Assembly (NCBI RefSeq): GCF_001955655.1
Contig: NZ_MSPW01000001.1
Location: forward strand, 310,001 to 374,000
Source: Viridibacillus arenosi
Lineage (GTDB): Bacteria > Bacillota > Bacilli > Bacillales_A > Planococcaceae
DNA: 64,000 nucleotides
Reading direction: 5' to 3'
In this document: positions 55,941 to 64,000 of the stretch, in pieces
How the letters are laid out: each line of letters starts with the position of its first letter
Position numbering within the stretch: position 1 is the first letter of the stretch
Position numbers and translations under genes: made by a program
Notes under the pieces: model-generated
The model's input: only the letters and a program-made list of their open reading frames with translations
Told to the model about the DNA's origin: nothing
Databases searched by the model: none

Positions 55941-56615
55941 TTATGCCCTCCTTTCACTCACTAATTTTAAAATAGCATCTGCTGCTTGTTGAATAGACAG
56001 CTCAGTTGTATCTAAGAAAATGGCATCTTGTGCTTGAACAAGTGGTGAAGCTTCTCTTTCACTATCTAATTTATCACGTAGTGCAATCTCTTCTTGTAAT
56101 TGCTCAATAGTAGAAACAATACCTCGTTGTTTATTATCTTCAAAACGACGACGTGCACGTTCCTCAACTGTTGCAGACATGTATAATTTTAATTCGGCCT
56201 CTGTTAAAACAGCTGTTCCGATATCACGACCGTCCATAACAACCCCGCCTAATTTCGCCATTTCTTGTTGGCGTTGAACCATAATTTCACGCATAGCTGC
56301 ATGTGCTGCTACTTTAGAAACATTACTGGTTACTTCATTTGAACGAATTTCTTGAGAAACATCTTGACCATCTAAAAATACCAGCTGTCCATTTTCTGAA
56401 GGTTTTAATGTAATGTCAGTCATTCCTAATAAATTTGTTACACTTTCCGCATCTTCTAAATTTATATTTTCTTTCAATGCTTTTAATGTAAGAGCTCGAT
56501 ACATAGCACCTGTGTCAATGTATGTATAACCTAGAGCCTCTGCTGCAATTTTAGCAATTGTACTTTTACCTGCTCCAGCAGGGCCGTCAATTGCGATTTG
56601 AATATTCTTTTTCAC
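55941..56615 (-). CDS. cmk: Cytidylate kinase
   Basis: A 224-aa (d)CMP kinase. P-loop GPAGAGKSTIAK (about 9-20), DTGAMYRALTLKA, GRDIGTAVL and RRFEDNKQRG. First gene of cmk-plsC; ypfD follows after 62 bp more. The 276 bp upstream (56616-56891) show only the motI terminator and AT-rich sequence, with no further ORF I can support. Confidence 0.96.
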   Translation of the reverse strand: MKKNIQIAIDGPAGAGKSTIAKIAAEALGYTYIDTGAMYRALTLKALKENINLEDAESVTNLLGMTDITLKPSENGQLVFLDGQDVSQEIRSNEVTSNVSKVAAHAAMREIMVQRQQEMAKLGGVVMDGRDIGTAVLTEAELKLYMSATVEERARRRFEDNKQRGIVSTIEQLQEEIALRDKLDSEREASPLVQAQDAIFLDTTELSIQQAADAILKLVSERRA

Positions 56616-56853
56616 GGTTTCAACCCCTTCTTTCCGTAATATTGTATCACAACCGAAATGCTGAGGCGACTCGTTTAACTACGAATCATGTAGTGCTTAA
56701 AAACCAAATTCTTGTTCTAACTTTCAGCACTTAAAATAATCACTATCATAACGCTATGCTACTTTTATTGCTGCTATTTAAAATTAGCAAAGATAGTGTC
56801 TCCTTTTTAATAGTTTTACTTAAAGTCTGCTATTTGACATATTCCCTATTAAA

Positions 56854-56886
56854 ATAAAAAGTCCTCTAAAAATCAGAGGACTCTTT
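56854..56886 (-). terminator. Terminator of motI
   Basis: AGTCCTCTGA / TTTAGAGGACT stem with TTTTTATTTT tail on the minus strand, 6 bp after the stop. Confidence 0.85.
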
Positions 56887-56891
56887 GATAA

Positions 56892-57542
56892 TTAAAAAGC
56901 TGTTTCCTTTTTCCGAATTAAGAGTTGACGCTCAAAACAGAAGCGCACTAAGTATTGACGATCTAGTTCATCTGTGTCAGTAAAATGTAACGGTGCAATG
57001 ACACAATCGTCTCTTTCAATAATTCGAATGACTGATGCTCTCGTTTGTATATACTTAACATCCTTATTTGAAAAAGGTAAAGCAATCGTCATATCAAATT
57101 CATCATTTGCTTTAAATGATACTTTTTGATTTAAAATGATTGCTAAACCTCCAGCGCTAATGTCTTCTGTGACAAATTGATAATATTCATCTTTGAAGCG
57201 TATAGCGACATCAACAGGTGTTAAGACACGAACGAATTCTCTACGTTGTATTTTATAAATTTCCTCGTCGGTTGGAAAGGACAGCATAATCATTGGAATA
57301 TTAGCTTTTACCCTTCCAAGTACTTCTGTTTTGAAAGCGTGGGCTATCTTCTCTTCATCAATAAAAGATGCATGGAATTGACTGCCCCTAGACAAAAACG
57401 AAGTCTTATTAGTTGTTGTGCTTACTGGATAGTCAATATAAATATTACCATCCTTTTGTTCCACAACTTTACATTTAAAACGTTCCATAGATTCTGAATT
57501 GATGGGTTCTAACGTGATTAATGTACCTATTTTAAGTTCCAT
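56892..57542 (-). CDS. motI: PilZ-domain c-di-GMP receptor, flagellar brake (YpfA/MotI)
   Basis: A 216-aa protein with an N-terminal YcgR-like domain (about 1-90) and a PilZ domain whose c-di-GMP-binding residues are in QRREFVRV (RxxxR, about 97-104) and EDISAGGLA ((D/N)xSxxG). In B. subtilis MotI binds MotA when loaded with c-di-GMP and stops the flagellar motor. Works with the GGDEF/EAL protein at 1085-2824 in principle. Position next to cmk and ypeB is as in B. subtilis. Confidence 0.92.
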   Translation of the reverse strand: MELKIGTLITLEPINSESMERFKCKVVEQKDGNIYIDYPVSTTTNKTSFLSRGSQFHASFIDEEKIAHAFKTEVLGRVKANIPMIMLSFPTDEEIYKIQRREFVRVLTPVDVAIRFKDEYYQFVTEDISAGGLAIILNQKVSFKANDEFDMTIALPFSNKDVKYIQTRASVIRIIERDDCVIAPLHFTDTDELDRQYLVRFCFERQLLIRKKETAF

Positions 57543-57636
57543 GTCAATCTCCCTTTATGCCACTTTAGTAATGGTTCAATTATGACATGGATTGTTAAAA
57601 TATGCTAGAGACAATACAATATGCCCAGCACTTGGT

Positions 57637-58923
57637 CTATAATTTTTCATTCTTGATGATTTCGCCCGTTTCTGTATCTACCAATACTCTGAATGTATGT
57701 GGAACATTCTTATTGTAATAAACAACTGTCAACTCGTAGCACAAACGTTCTTCCATTTTATCATTTTCACTATAAGATAAAGCTTCTTCTACAATTTCAA
57801 CATTTTTATCAAAAAACGTTTTCCAATCAATCTTTTTCATTGGTTGATCTTTTAATGTTTCTTTTTGAATATACTCCATACCATTAATTCCAATGATTTC
57901 ACCGTTGTCTTTTGCAATCTTCACTTGTACGCCATCAGCATATACCTTTGCTTTATTAGATGGATTAATACGTACATAATTTAAATGCCATGCCATTGTA
58001 TTTTCTCTAGATGCTTCAATTTCAAGATCATCGAAGCCTAGTTCTTTCATCTGTTTATTAGCCTTGTTAATAAGTTCTTCTTGGCTTAAAGTACTTTTAT
58101 CAACTGGTCGTTCCACTAAAAACGATAGTAAGTGTCCGCCCTTTTTCGTAATATCTGCATAACCTAATCTAATTCCTTCATGGAAAGTAATGTGATAGAA
58201 AGGATATGGAGCTGTTTTTTCACTTTGTTCAATACGAATTGTTGCTTTTTCATATTGTGGGAACATTTCTTTAAAACGTGCTAAAGCTTCTTTTTCTGAA
58301 ATTACTTTATCTTTTAATGCTATTAGATCTTTTTTCTTTTGATTATCCGTTTCACTTGATGTTAACGGAAAATCACTTTCTGCGTAAGATTTTACTGTTG
58401 CAGATAGGTTCGAAAAATTATTTTTTACATCCTTATTGGATAGTTGATTGAGCCATTGATTATAGTGCTTATCTTCTTGTAATAAATGTGCTGTAGCAAC
58501 GTCCCACTCACTTGAGAATGAACTTAAATTTGAAGCTACATTGGAAACACTTTTATTCCAATTTGTTTTCGATTCTTCAGAAGTCATTGTTAGTTTTGCT
58601 TGATTACCTAAACGCCCTAAATAATTCATCCATTGTGTTGTAAATTCACGATCTAGAGGTAATCCTCCAATTGTTTGTCGAATATCCGAAGATAAACGCC
58701 AAACATCTTGTAAAGAATCATTTAATGCAGTAGGGTCACTAAAAAGTAGTGATTGTTGCACTGATTTTTGTAGCTCATTTAATTGGCTAGAAGCATCTGA
58801 CATCTGATTTGTATATTGAGCATGTAATAACTGTTTTAAATTTGTTTTTTCCTTGGCCGAAGTATAACTAAATACCGAAAGAACTATAACAGCATAGACA
58901 AGAAAGAATGTTAACTTTTTCAA
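57637..58923 (-). CDS. ypeB: Germination protein YpeB
   Basis: A 428-aa spore protein with an N-terminal signal/TM segment (about 5-22), a helical N-terminal domain and three C-terminal PepSY-like repeats (about 205-425). It stabilises SleB in the spore and is required for its localisation. It directly follows sleB with 11 bp, the conserved sleB-ypeB pair. Confidence 0.95.
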   Translation of the reverse strand: MKKLTFFLVYAVIVLSVFSYTSAKEKTNLKQLLHAQYTNQMSDASSQLNELQKSVQQSLLFSDPTALNDSLQDVWRLSSDIRQTIGGLPLDREFTTQWMNYLGRLGNQAKLTMTSEESKTNWNKSVSNVASNLSSFSSEWDVATAHLLQEDKHYNQWLNQLSNKDVKNNFSNLSATVKSYAESDFPLTSSETDNQKKKDLIALKDKVISEKEALARFKEMFPQYEKATIRIEQSEKTAPYPFYHITFHEGIRLGYADITKKGGHLLSFLVERPVDKSTLSQEELINKANKQMKELGFDDLEIEASRENTMAWHLNYVRINPSNKAKVYADGVQVKIAKDNGEIIGINGMEYIQKETLKDQPMKKIDWKTFFDKNVEIVEEALSYSENDKMEERLCYELTVVYYNKNVPHTFRVLVDTETGEIIKNEKL

Positions 58924-58934
58924 TCAAGCACCTC

Positions 58935-59717
58935 CTATAAGCAAAAAATATGCTGACCTATTGTTTTGATTTGCTGCCTTGTCCAAATCCATTCACTAGT
59001 AGCTGTTTTTGGATTAAAATAATAGAGCGCATTTTCAGTAGGATCCCAACCGTTCATCGCATCAATTACTGCTTCCATTGCACGATCATTAGGTGTCAGC
59101 CAAATCTGACCATCAGCAACTGCAGTAAAAGCTCTAGGTTGGAAAATAATACCTGAAATCGTGTTTGGAAATTCTGGACTATCTAATCGATTTAAAATAA
59201 CAGCTGCTACAGCAACTTGACCTTCGTATGGCTCACCTCTGGCTTCACCGTAAACCGCATTTGCCATTAGTTTCAAATCTTGATCTGAATATTTAGTTGG
59301 TAGTTGTGTATTAGATTGTGTACCTGTTCCCTGTTGAACTTGCTGATCTAGTGGTTTACCACCATAATGTGTAAATCGATTCCCCTTATTTAACTGCTCC
59401 ATTACAAATTCTTTATTATAATTTGAAGCTGCAGCTAATTTTTTCTTCGTGGTTGTACCAGCGACACCATCTACTTTCAACCCATACTTTTCTTGGAAGT
59501 TTCTTAATGCCCAATACGTACCATAACCAAACTTACCATCAATTTTCCCGGTATAAAAACCGATATATTGCAATCTTGCTTGCAATTCAATTACATCATC
59601 GCCATTTGCTCCCCTTGCAATCACTTGATTAGAAAATGCTTCTCCGCGATGCACATCGTTCATTGCGAAAATAGTGAAAGTCATAAGTATGATGAGAAGT
59701 ACTTTAAAAAGTCTCAT
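58935..59717 (-). CDS. sleB: Spore cortex-lytic enzyme SleB
   Basis: A 260-aa lytic transglycosylase degrading muramic-lactam cortex during germination. Signal peptide (about 1-27), peptidoglycan-binding domain (GANGDDVIELQARLQYIGFY, about 36-95), linker rich in Gln, and a Hydrolase_2 domain with the catalytic Glu in NAVYGEARGEPYEGQVAV. Shorter than the 305 aa of B. subtilis mainly in the linker. Expected to be sigma-G controlled; no clear site is seen by eye. Confidence 0.95.
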   Translation of the reverse strand: MRLFKVLLIILMTFTIFAMNDVHRGEAFSNQVIARGANGDDVIELQARLQYIGFYTGKIDGKFGYGTYWALRNFQEKYGLKVDGVAGTTTKKKLAAASNYNKEFVMEQLNKGNRFTHYGGKPLDQQVQQGTGTQSNTQLPTKYSDQDLKLMANAVYGEARGEPYEGQVAVAAVILNRLDSPEFPNTISGIIFQPRAFTAVADGQIWLTPNDRAMEAVIDAMNGWDPTENALYYFNPKTATSEWIWTRQQIKTIGQHIFCL

Positions 59718-59777
59718 TGATTGTGAGCCTCCTTTTTCGTAGAATGTCTCAATCTACGTTTTTTATACAAAACCCCA

Positions 59778-59818
59778 TAAAAAAATGCCAAGAGAAGTAG
59801 AAGATTTCTCTCGGCATT
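59778..59818 (-). terminator. Terminator of prsW
   Basis: AATGCCGAGAGAA / TTCTCTTGGCATT stem with TTTTTTTATG tail on the minus strand; begins at the prsW stop. Confidence 0.85.
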
Positions 59819-60492
59819 TATATTTTTTTTTGAGCATATAGGTGTTGAATTAAGTGATTGTGTGCTTGTTTTACTTTTCTTAGTCCAAACCACCATAAAA
59901 ACAACATAAAAGGAATCATTAAATAAGACCAATGATCTTGTAAAAAGAAGATTAAATTGTATGCATTGTGAAGTATAATAGGTGCACATAATGCAACTAC
60001 GATATATTCATTTACTTGTTCTTTCTTAGAAAACTTTGATTTCCCTAAATAGTAACCCATGACGACACCAAATAATGCATGGCTAGAAACTGGCATTAAC
60101 GCACGTAAAAATGCCGTGTTTACACCGTATGAAAGTAAGTATAAAATATTTTCTACTGTCGCAAAACCTAATGAAATGGCGACTCCATATAAAACCCCAT
60201 CATATGGGTCATCAAACTCTACATGATGGTAAATGGCAATCATTAATATCAACCATTTAAAAAATTCTTCAACGACTCCAGTAAAGACGACATTTTCCAA
60301 GATCGGATTCGAAAAAATCTGCTCTTCTTGAAAAACATACTGTAAAAATAGAATAGGGAACGTTAAGATTGCGCCATATATAAATGTATGGAACAATGTT
60401 CTCCGAGGCTCCGTAGCCATCTGATTGCGTAGGTAAAAAAAGCTAAACAGCGCGAGGCCAGGAGCAATCGCCACTGTTAATAGGATAAACAT
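59818..60492 (-). CDS. prsW: PrsW intramembrane-type site-1 protease
   Basis: A 224-aa multi-TM protease (about seven helices). Conserved EEFFKWLIL (the EExxK pair, about residues 74-78), DDPYDGVLYG with FATVENILY, and SSHALFG with the essential His. In B. subtilis PrsW cleaves the anti-sigma factor RsiW to release sigma-W. Divergent from ansA, between sleB and ansA, the conserved position of ypdC/prsW. Confidence 0.93.
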   Translation of the reverse strand: MFILLTVAIAPGLALFSFFYLRNQMATEPRRTLFHTFIYGAILTFPILFLQYVFQEEQIFSNPILENVVFTGVVEEFFKWLILMIAIYHHVEFDDPYDGVLYGVAISLGFATVENILYLLSYGVNTAFLRALMPVSSHALFGVVMGYYLGKSKFSKKEQVNEYIVVALCAPIILHNAYNLIFFLQDHWSYLMIPFMLFLWWFGLRKVKQAHNHLIQHLYAQKKI

Positions 60493-60571
60493 GTAGTTGC
60501 TCCTTTCAATCTATGTCTATTTATTATACCATTCATAACACATAGCAAAAGTAATCCAAGGAGGATTTGTC

Positions 60572-61540
60572 ATGAAAAAAACAATTTTATTAATACATAC
60601 TGGTGGAACGATATCAATGCATGTAAACGAAGAGTCAGGTGCTGTTGTTCCAAAAGAAACTAATCCATTAATCGTAGAAAGTAAAAAACTAAGACAGTAT
60701 GCTGATATTATAGAATTAGATGCTTTTAATTTACCTTCTCCACATATGACGCCTATAGAAATGCTCAAATTGAAAAATCTCATTTTAGAAGCAATCAGTA
60801 AGCAAGAAATTAATGGTGTTGTCATTACTCACGGTACTGATACTTTAGAGGAAACAGCTTATTTTCTTGATTTAACAACGAATCTAGAAATTCCTATTGT
60901 CTTAACAGGAGCTATGCGCTCTTCTAATGAATTAGGGGCTGACGGGGTTTATAATTTAGTTGAAGCAATGAGAGTAGCCGTTTCCGAGGATGCAAAAAAT
61001 AAAGGTGTACTAGTTGTTATGAATGATGAAATTCATGCAGCTGCTAATGTTACAAAAACTTCTACTTCGAATGTTGGTACTTTCCAAAGTCCACAGTATG
61101 GGCCACTTGGACTTATTACTAAAACAATGATTCATTTTCACCATGCTCCTTTGCAAAAACAATATGTAGAAGTTTCTTCAATTGAAAAAAAGGTCGCCTT
61201 ATTCAAAGTTTATGCAGGAATGGAAGCTGACCTTTTATTGTCGTCAATAGATAGTGGTTACCATGGTGTTGTATTAGAAGGCTTAGGCCAAGGAAACGTT
61301 CCACCCGCTGTCGTAACTGGCATTAAAGCACTGCTCGATCATCAAATCCCAGTTGTTTTAGTTTCACGCTGTTTTAACGGCATTGCACAAGGCGTTTATG
61401 GTTATGAAGGTGGCGGCAAAATGCTTGAGGATATGGGTGTCATTTATGCTCCAGGGATTAGTGGCCAAAAAGCTCGTCTTAAACTTTTAATCGGCTTAAA
61501 TCAAGTGCATTCCCCTATTGAAGTTGCACATTTCTTTTAA
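60572..61540 (+). CDS. ansA: L-asparaginase (type I)
   Basis: A 322-aa amidohydrolase. Catalytic Thr motifs LIHTGGTISM (about residues 6-15) and THGTDTLEETAYF (about 84-96), plus LTGAMRSSNELGADG. No signal peptide, so cytoplasmic. SD AAGGAGG 7 nt before the ATG. Unlike B. subtilis, no ansB (aspartase) follows. Confidence 0.95.
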   Translation: MKKTILLIHTGGTISMHVNEESGAVVPKETNPLIVESKKLRQYADIIELDAFNLPSPHMTPIEMLKLKNLILEAISKQEINGVVITHGTDTLEETAYFLDLTTNLEIPIVLTGAMRSSNELGADGVYNLVEAMRVAVSEDAKNKGVLVVMNDEIHAAANVTKTSTSNVGTFQSPQYGPLGLITKTMIHFHHAPLQKQYVEVSSIEKKVALFKVYAGMEADLLLSSIDSGYHGVVLEGLGQGNVPPAVVTGIKALLDHQIPVVLVSRCFNGIAQGVYGYEGGGKMLEDMGVIYAPGISGQKARLKLLIGLNQVHSPIEVAHFF

Positions 61541-61630
61541 TGAATTTTTCACTTTTATCTTTAACAAAAATATTTAAATAAAAGCGAGCTGACTAATAAA
61601 TCTGATTTCTACTCATTGACGATCCCTTTT

Positions 61631-61673
61631 GAAAATCAAGAATGTTGATTTAACAGCATTCTTGATTTTTCAT
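61631..61673. terminator. Terminator after ansA (bidirectional)
   Basis: AAAATCAAGAATG / CATTCTTGATTTT perfect 13-bp stem with T-run on the plus strand and A-rich left flank; between convergent ansA and the nucleotidyltransferase gene. Confidence 0.8.
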
Positions 61674-61777
61674 TTAGTTCTTTTTGGATGATATAACCCT
61701 TTGGATAGACCATATATTTTTTAAAGCTTTCTCAATATTATTAGTTCTAATTTTGATGAACTAACTTTCAATTCCCT

Positions 61778-62326
61778 TTAATTTACTTCATTTATAATCT
61801 GTTGAATTATTTTCATACTCTCGATATCTTTTTGTCTAAGTTTTCTTCCTGTTCCTAATTCATGAATTTTCTTTTCTTCAAGTAATTGGTGTGGACTCAA
61901 CACACAAACTGATACACCCTGTAATTTATAAAATTTAGTAGATAAAGCATCAGACCTCCATACCCAATCTGGGAAACCATTTGCTATAATGTCCCCATCT
62001 TCTGAACGCTTTACGAATACTATACTCACATCAACATCATTTTTTATAAAATCAGTTTGAAACTCGCTAACTGAGATTATCTGAAAGCCCGCATGTTCAA
62101 GGGCTTTTTCCAACTGTTCTCGATATTGTATCCATGTAACAAAATCAATATCAGAGTGTGGTCGAATAATCCTCCCAAGTAAAAAATCTATAGCCCACCC
62201 CCCTCTTAACCATAAATTATTATTAAGGGCTAAACTAATTCCATTTATCTCTTGAATTATTTTTAACTGGGTCTGTGTTTTATCAAACTCTTGAATAATG
62301 TTTTTGCTATCCACCTTAATACACAT
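61778..62326 (-). CDS. Nucleotidyltransferase of the ANT(2'')/Lnu(A)-like type
   Basis: A 182-aa protein with the nucleotidyltransferase signature LRGGWAIDFLLGRIIRPHSD followed by IDFV (about residues 40-62), as in aminoglycoside 2''- and lincosamide nucleotidyltransferases (GGWAxD ... RxHxDxD). A later acidic VDVSIVFV segment could supply the third carboxylate. Substrate cannot be told from sequence; many chromosomal relatives have no known drug activity. The ATG at 62324-62326 abuts AAAGG, so the true start may be the GTG four codons downstream. An accessory gene absent from the B. subtilis locus. Confidence 0.8.
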   Translation of the reverse strand: MCIKVDSKNIIQEFDKTQTQLKIIQEINGISLALNNNLWLRGGWAIDFLLGRIIRPHSDIDFVTWIQYREQLEKALEHAGFQIISVSEFQTDFIKNDVDVSIVFVKRSEDGDIIANGFPDWVWRSDALSTKFYKLQGVSVCVLSPHQLLEEKKIHELGTGRKLRQKDIESMKIIQQIINEVN

Positions 62327-62641
62327 CCTTTTATATTTTTTACGTACTAAAATATATTCTCTTAATTATTTTTATATTTTTGAGATGAGATTGTGCGAAA
62401 TTATACACTAACATTAATAAACATTTTGAAAACGCTTTTATTTTTGTCTTACTTAAGAACTAGTTGCCCTTTACTATACTTAGTTTTTTGATTTACAGCC
62501 TATTAATAAGTTGCTTCCAAGAGCTTTTTGCGATCATTCTCCAATCCTCAGCTTCACTATTTAAAAAAACTATACTTTGCAGAGGTAGATTAGTAATGCT
62601 AACATGAAATATATTTCATATTTGTACAAAGGGGGGGGCAT
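62327..62641. other. 315-bp intergenic region upstream of the LysE-type pseudogene
   Basis: AT-rich, divergent promoter region with no ORF I can support. It ends in TTTGTACAAA followed by eight G residues (62631-62638), which form the ribosome-binding region of the LysE-type gene. Confidence 0.5.
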
Positions 62642-63289
62642 ATGGAAAACATCTTCATGTTCGTTCTTATATCTGCGTTATTAGTAATGGTCCCAGAAGT
62701 AGATTTATTATTGGTTATCAAAAACACTATTTAATACGGTAAAAAAGCAGGTCATTTTACGACATTAGGTATTGTAGCAGCCTTATTTGTTTGGACACTA
62801 CTCGCTGTATTAGGCTTAGCTGCGATTGTAGCGAAATCATTATTTTTATTTAATTTAATTAAGTATTTAGGGGCTGCTTATTTAGGATGGATGGGAATCA
62901 AAGCTTGGCTATCAAAAGGCTCCTCACCAATTGAGTTATCTGGTAAAGAAAATGAAGTTGGAACTACTGAGTATTCCAATAAGGCGCATAAATCATGTTT
63001 TTACCAAGGAATACTAACTGATTTACTCAATCCAAAAACCTTAATTGTATATATGACACTAATGCCTCAATTTATAAATACGAATGGTAATATTATTTTT
63101 CAATTATGTATTCTTGCAGCAATATTAATGGCTTTAGCAATTGTATGGTTTATCATTGTTGTCTATGTATTAAACATTATTCGAAAATGGTTTATGAAAC
63201 CAGTCGTTCAAAATATATTTAACAAAACAACAGGTGTAACGCTCGTCTTTATTGGGGTGAGGTTAGCTCTAGAGGAAAAAGCCATATAA
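62642..63289 (+). pseudogene. LysE/RhtB-family exporter gene with an in-frame nonsense codon
   Basis: From ATG 62642 the frame encodes MENIFMFVLISALLVMVPEV, then VIKNTI, TAA (62732-62734), and in the same frame YGKKAGHFTTLGIVAAL and the rest of a normal 215-codon LysE-type amino-acid exporter (six TM helices, GAAYLGWMGIKAW, FYQGILTDLLNPKT). Family members usually have Ser where the TAA stands (TCA to TAA would need one change). The remainder is undamaged, so the stop is recent, or the site is read through, or is a sequencing error. An internal ATG at 62891 would give only the C-terminal half. SD is a G8 run. Confidence 0.85.
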
Positions 63290-63334
63290 AAAGAGCCAGT
63301 CTCCTTCTTTAATAGTTTGACTGGCTCTTTTTCA
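63287..63334 (+). terminator. Terminator of the LysE-type gene
   Basis: AAAAAGAGCCAGTC / GACTGGCTCTTTTT stem with T-run on the plus strand, at the stop codon. Confidence 0.85.
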
Positions 63335-63431
63335 GAGTAATTATTGTAATAACTGAAGGTATTGATTTTCTTATTTTCTCCTCAAAAATATTACCTTTAA
63401 ACCTAATTACGAATTCCATATACCAAATATA

Positions 63432-63477
63432 GTAAAAGCTGTCTCTAAGTCAAAAAGACTAGTGAGACAGCTTTTTT
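63432..63477. terminator. Terminator after ypdA (bidirectional)
   Basis: AAAGCTGTCTC / GAGACAGCTTT stem with internal AAGTC.../GACTA loop pairs; T-runs on both sides. Confidence 0.8.
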
Positions 63478-64000
63478 TATTTCTCTTTTATATAGCTGGC
63501 AATTTGGTCACCGTGGAAGCGACCATTTTCTATAAAGATTTCATTTGCATTATTACCTGCAGCAATAACACCTGCGATAAATAGGCCAGGAACATTCGTT
63601 TCCATTGTCTCTGGATTAAATGTTGGGCGTCCTGTTTCACTGTCAACTGTAACGCCCATTGCTCGAATGAAATCATGATCTGGATGGTAACCTGTCATAG
63701 CAAAGACAAAATCGTTTTTTACTGCAAATTCTTTGCCTTCTTTTGATAGGATAACTTCATCTTCCTTGAAGGCAATAACATTAGTCTCAAACATCATTTC
63801 TATTTCACCATTACGCACAAGGGCGTCGAAGTCTGGCAGTACCCACGGTTTAATACTTGGTGAGTATTCTGCACCTCTGTAAACAACTGTTACATGAGCA
63901 CCCGCTTTATGAAGAGCTAATGCAGCATCAATTGAAGAGTTTTTCCCACCAACTACTAATACATCTGTATCAAAATAGGGGTGAGCTTCTTTAAAATAGT
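63477..64000 (-). CDS. ypdA: YpdA bacillithiol-disulfide / bacilliredoxin reductase (5' end outside window)
   Basis: The minus frame is open from the window edge to the stop at 63477 (174 codons, the C-terminal half). It shows the NADPH-binding VLVVGGKNSSIDAALALHKA, then YSPSIKPWVLPDFDALVRNG and the FAD-binding VPGLFIAGVIAAG. These match YpdA (Bdr), a flavoprotein that reduces bacillithiol disulfide or bacilliredoxins with NADPH. Neighbour of ansA and prsW as in B. subtilis; functional partner of bshA in this window. Confidence 0.93.
   Translation of the reverse strand, partial: YFKEAHPYFDTDVLVVGGKNSSIDAALALHKAGAHVTVVYRGAEYSPSIKPWVLPDFDALVRNGEIEMMFETNVIAFKEDEVILSKEGKEFAVKNDFVFAMTGYHPDHDFIRAMGVTVDSETGRPTFNPETMETNVPGLFIAGVIAAGNNANEIFIENGRFHGDQIASYIKEK

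Noticed and set aside
59714-59989. 91-codon minus-strand frame between sleB and prsW
   Set aside because: It runs through the prsW terminator and the prsW 3' end in another frame.

Overview
This 64 kb window is a stretch of low-GC Firmicutes chromosome from an endospore-forming member of the Bacillales. It carries spoIVA, sleB/ypeB, the TRAP regulator mtrB, bacillithiol genes, menaquinone genes and a qcrABC complex. The gene order closely follows the Bacillus subtilis ypsC-to-ypdA segment, but the sequences and local rearrangements fit a Lysinibacillus/Solibacillus-type relative better than B. subtilis. That placement is inferred from gene order and protein sequence only. Almost all genes are on the minus strand. 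The plus-strand exceptions are recU-ponA, a YitT-family gene, ansA and a broken LysE-type gene.

Layout. 1-7.9 kb: rRNA methyltransferase (partial), a GGDEF/EAL protein, rnpB, gpsB, mrfB-mrfA DNA repair pair, yppE and a small coiled-coil ORF. 8-11.4 kb: recU-ponA (Holliday junction resolvase and class A PBP). 11.4-19.3 kb: ypoC, nth, dnaD, asnS, aspB, ypmB, a small ORF, dinG. 19.3-22.9 kb: a heptad-repeat ORF, panDCB with an attenuator-like leader, birA. 22.9-24.15 kb: a decayed islet with a phage-type repressor pseudogene, other coding remnants and one intact small membrane-protein ORF. 24.15-28.1 kb: cca, bshA, mgsA, dapB, ypjD. 28.4-31.8 kb: YitT protein, SH3-NlpC/P60 hydrolase, YugP-type metallopeptidase, ypjA. 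32-36.5 kb: menaquinol:cytochrome c reductase qcrABC with ypiF, ypiB, ypiA. 36.5-42.7 kb: aromatic supraoperon aroC-aroB-aroH-hisC-tyrA-aroA, without the trp genes found inside it in B. subtilis. 42.9-48.7 kb: cheR, ndk, hepT-menG-hepS, mtrB, folE, hbs. 48.8-56.6 kb: spoIVA, yphF, yphE, gpsA, der, ypfD, plsC, cmk. 56.9-60.5 kb: motI (PilZ), ypeB-sleB, prsW. 60.5-64 kb: ansA, a nucleotidyltransferase of the aminoglycoside/lincosamide-modifying type, a LysE-family gene with a nonsense codon, and the C-terminal part of ypdA.

Functional links. GGDEF/EAL protein and MotI are the two ends of a c-di-GMP circuit. bshA and ypdA both serve bacillithiol, but bshB1 is missing from its usual place. hepS/hepT/menG make menaquinone for the qcr complex. 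panBCD and aspB (aspartate supply) serve pantothenate/CoA. The aro genes feed tyrosine and, through chorismate, tryptophan, menaquinone and folate, while folE (mtrA) and mtrB sit together as in B. subtilis.

Most of the window is conserved core. The least ordinary items are: the panBCD leader, where a terminator and a competing helix lie just before panB; an apparent AUU start codon in spoIVA; the trp-less aromatic supraoperon next to mtrB; the decayed islet between birA and cca; a perfect 20-bp inverted repeat upstream of hbs; and several genes whose start lies only a few nucleotides behind an intrinsic terminator. No CRISPR array, tRNA, rRNA or intact insertion sequence was seen, and I found no convincing new multi-gene defence or biosynthetic system.
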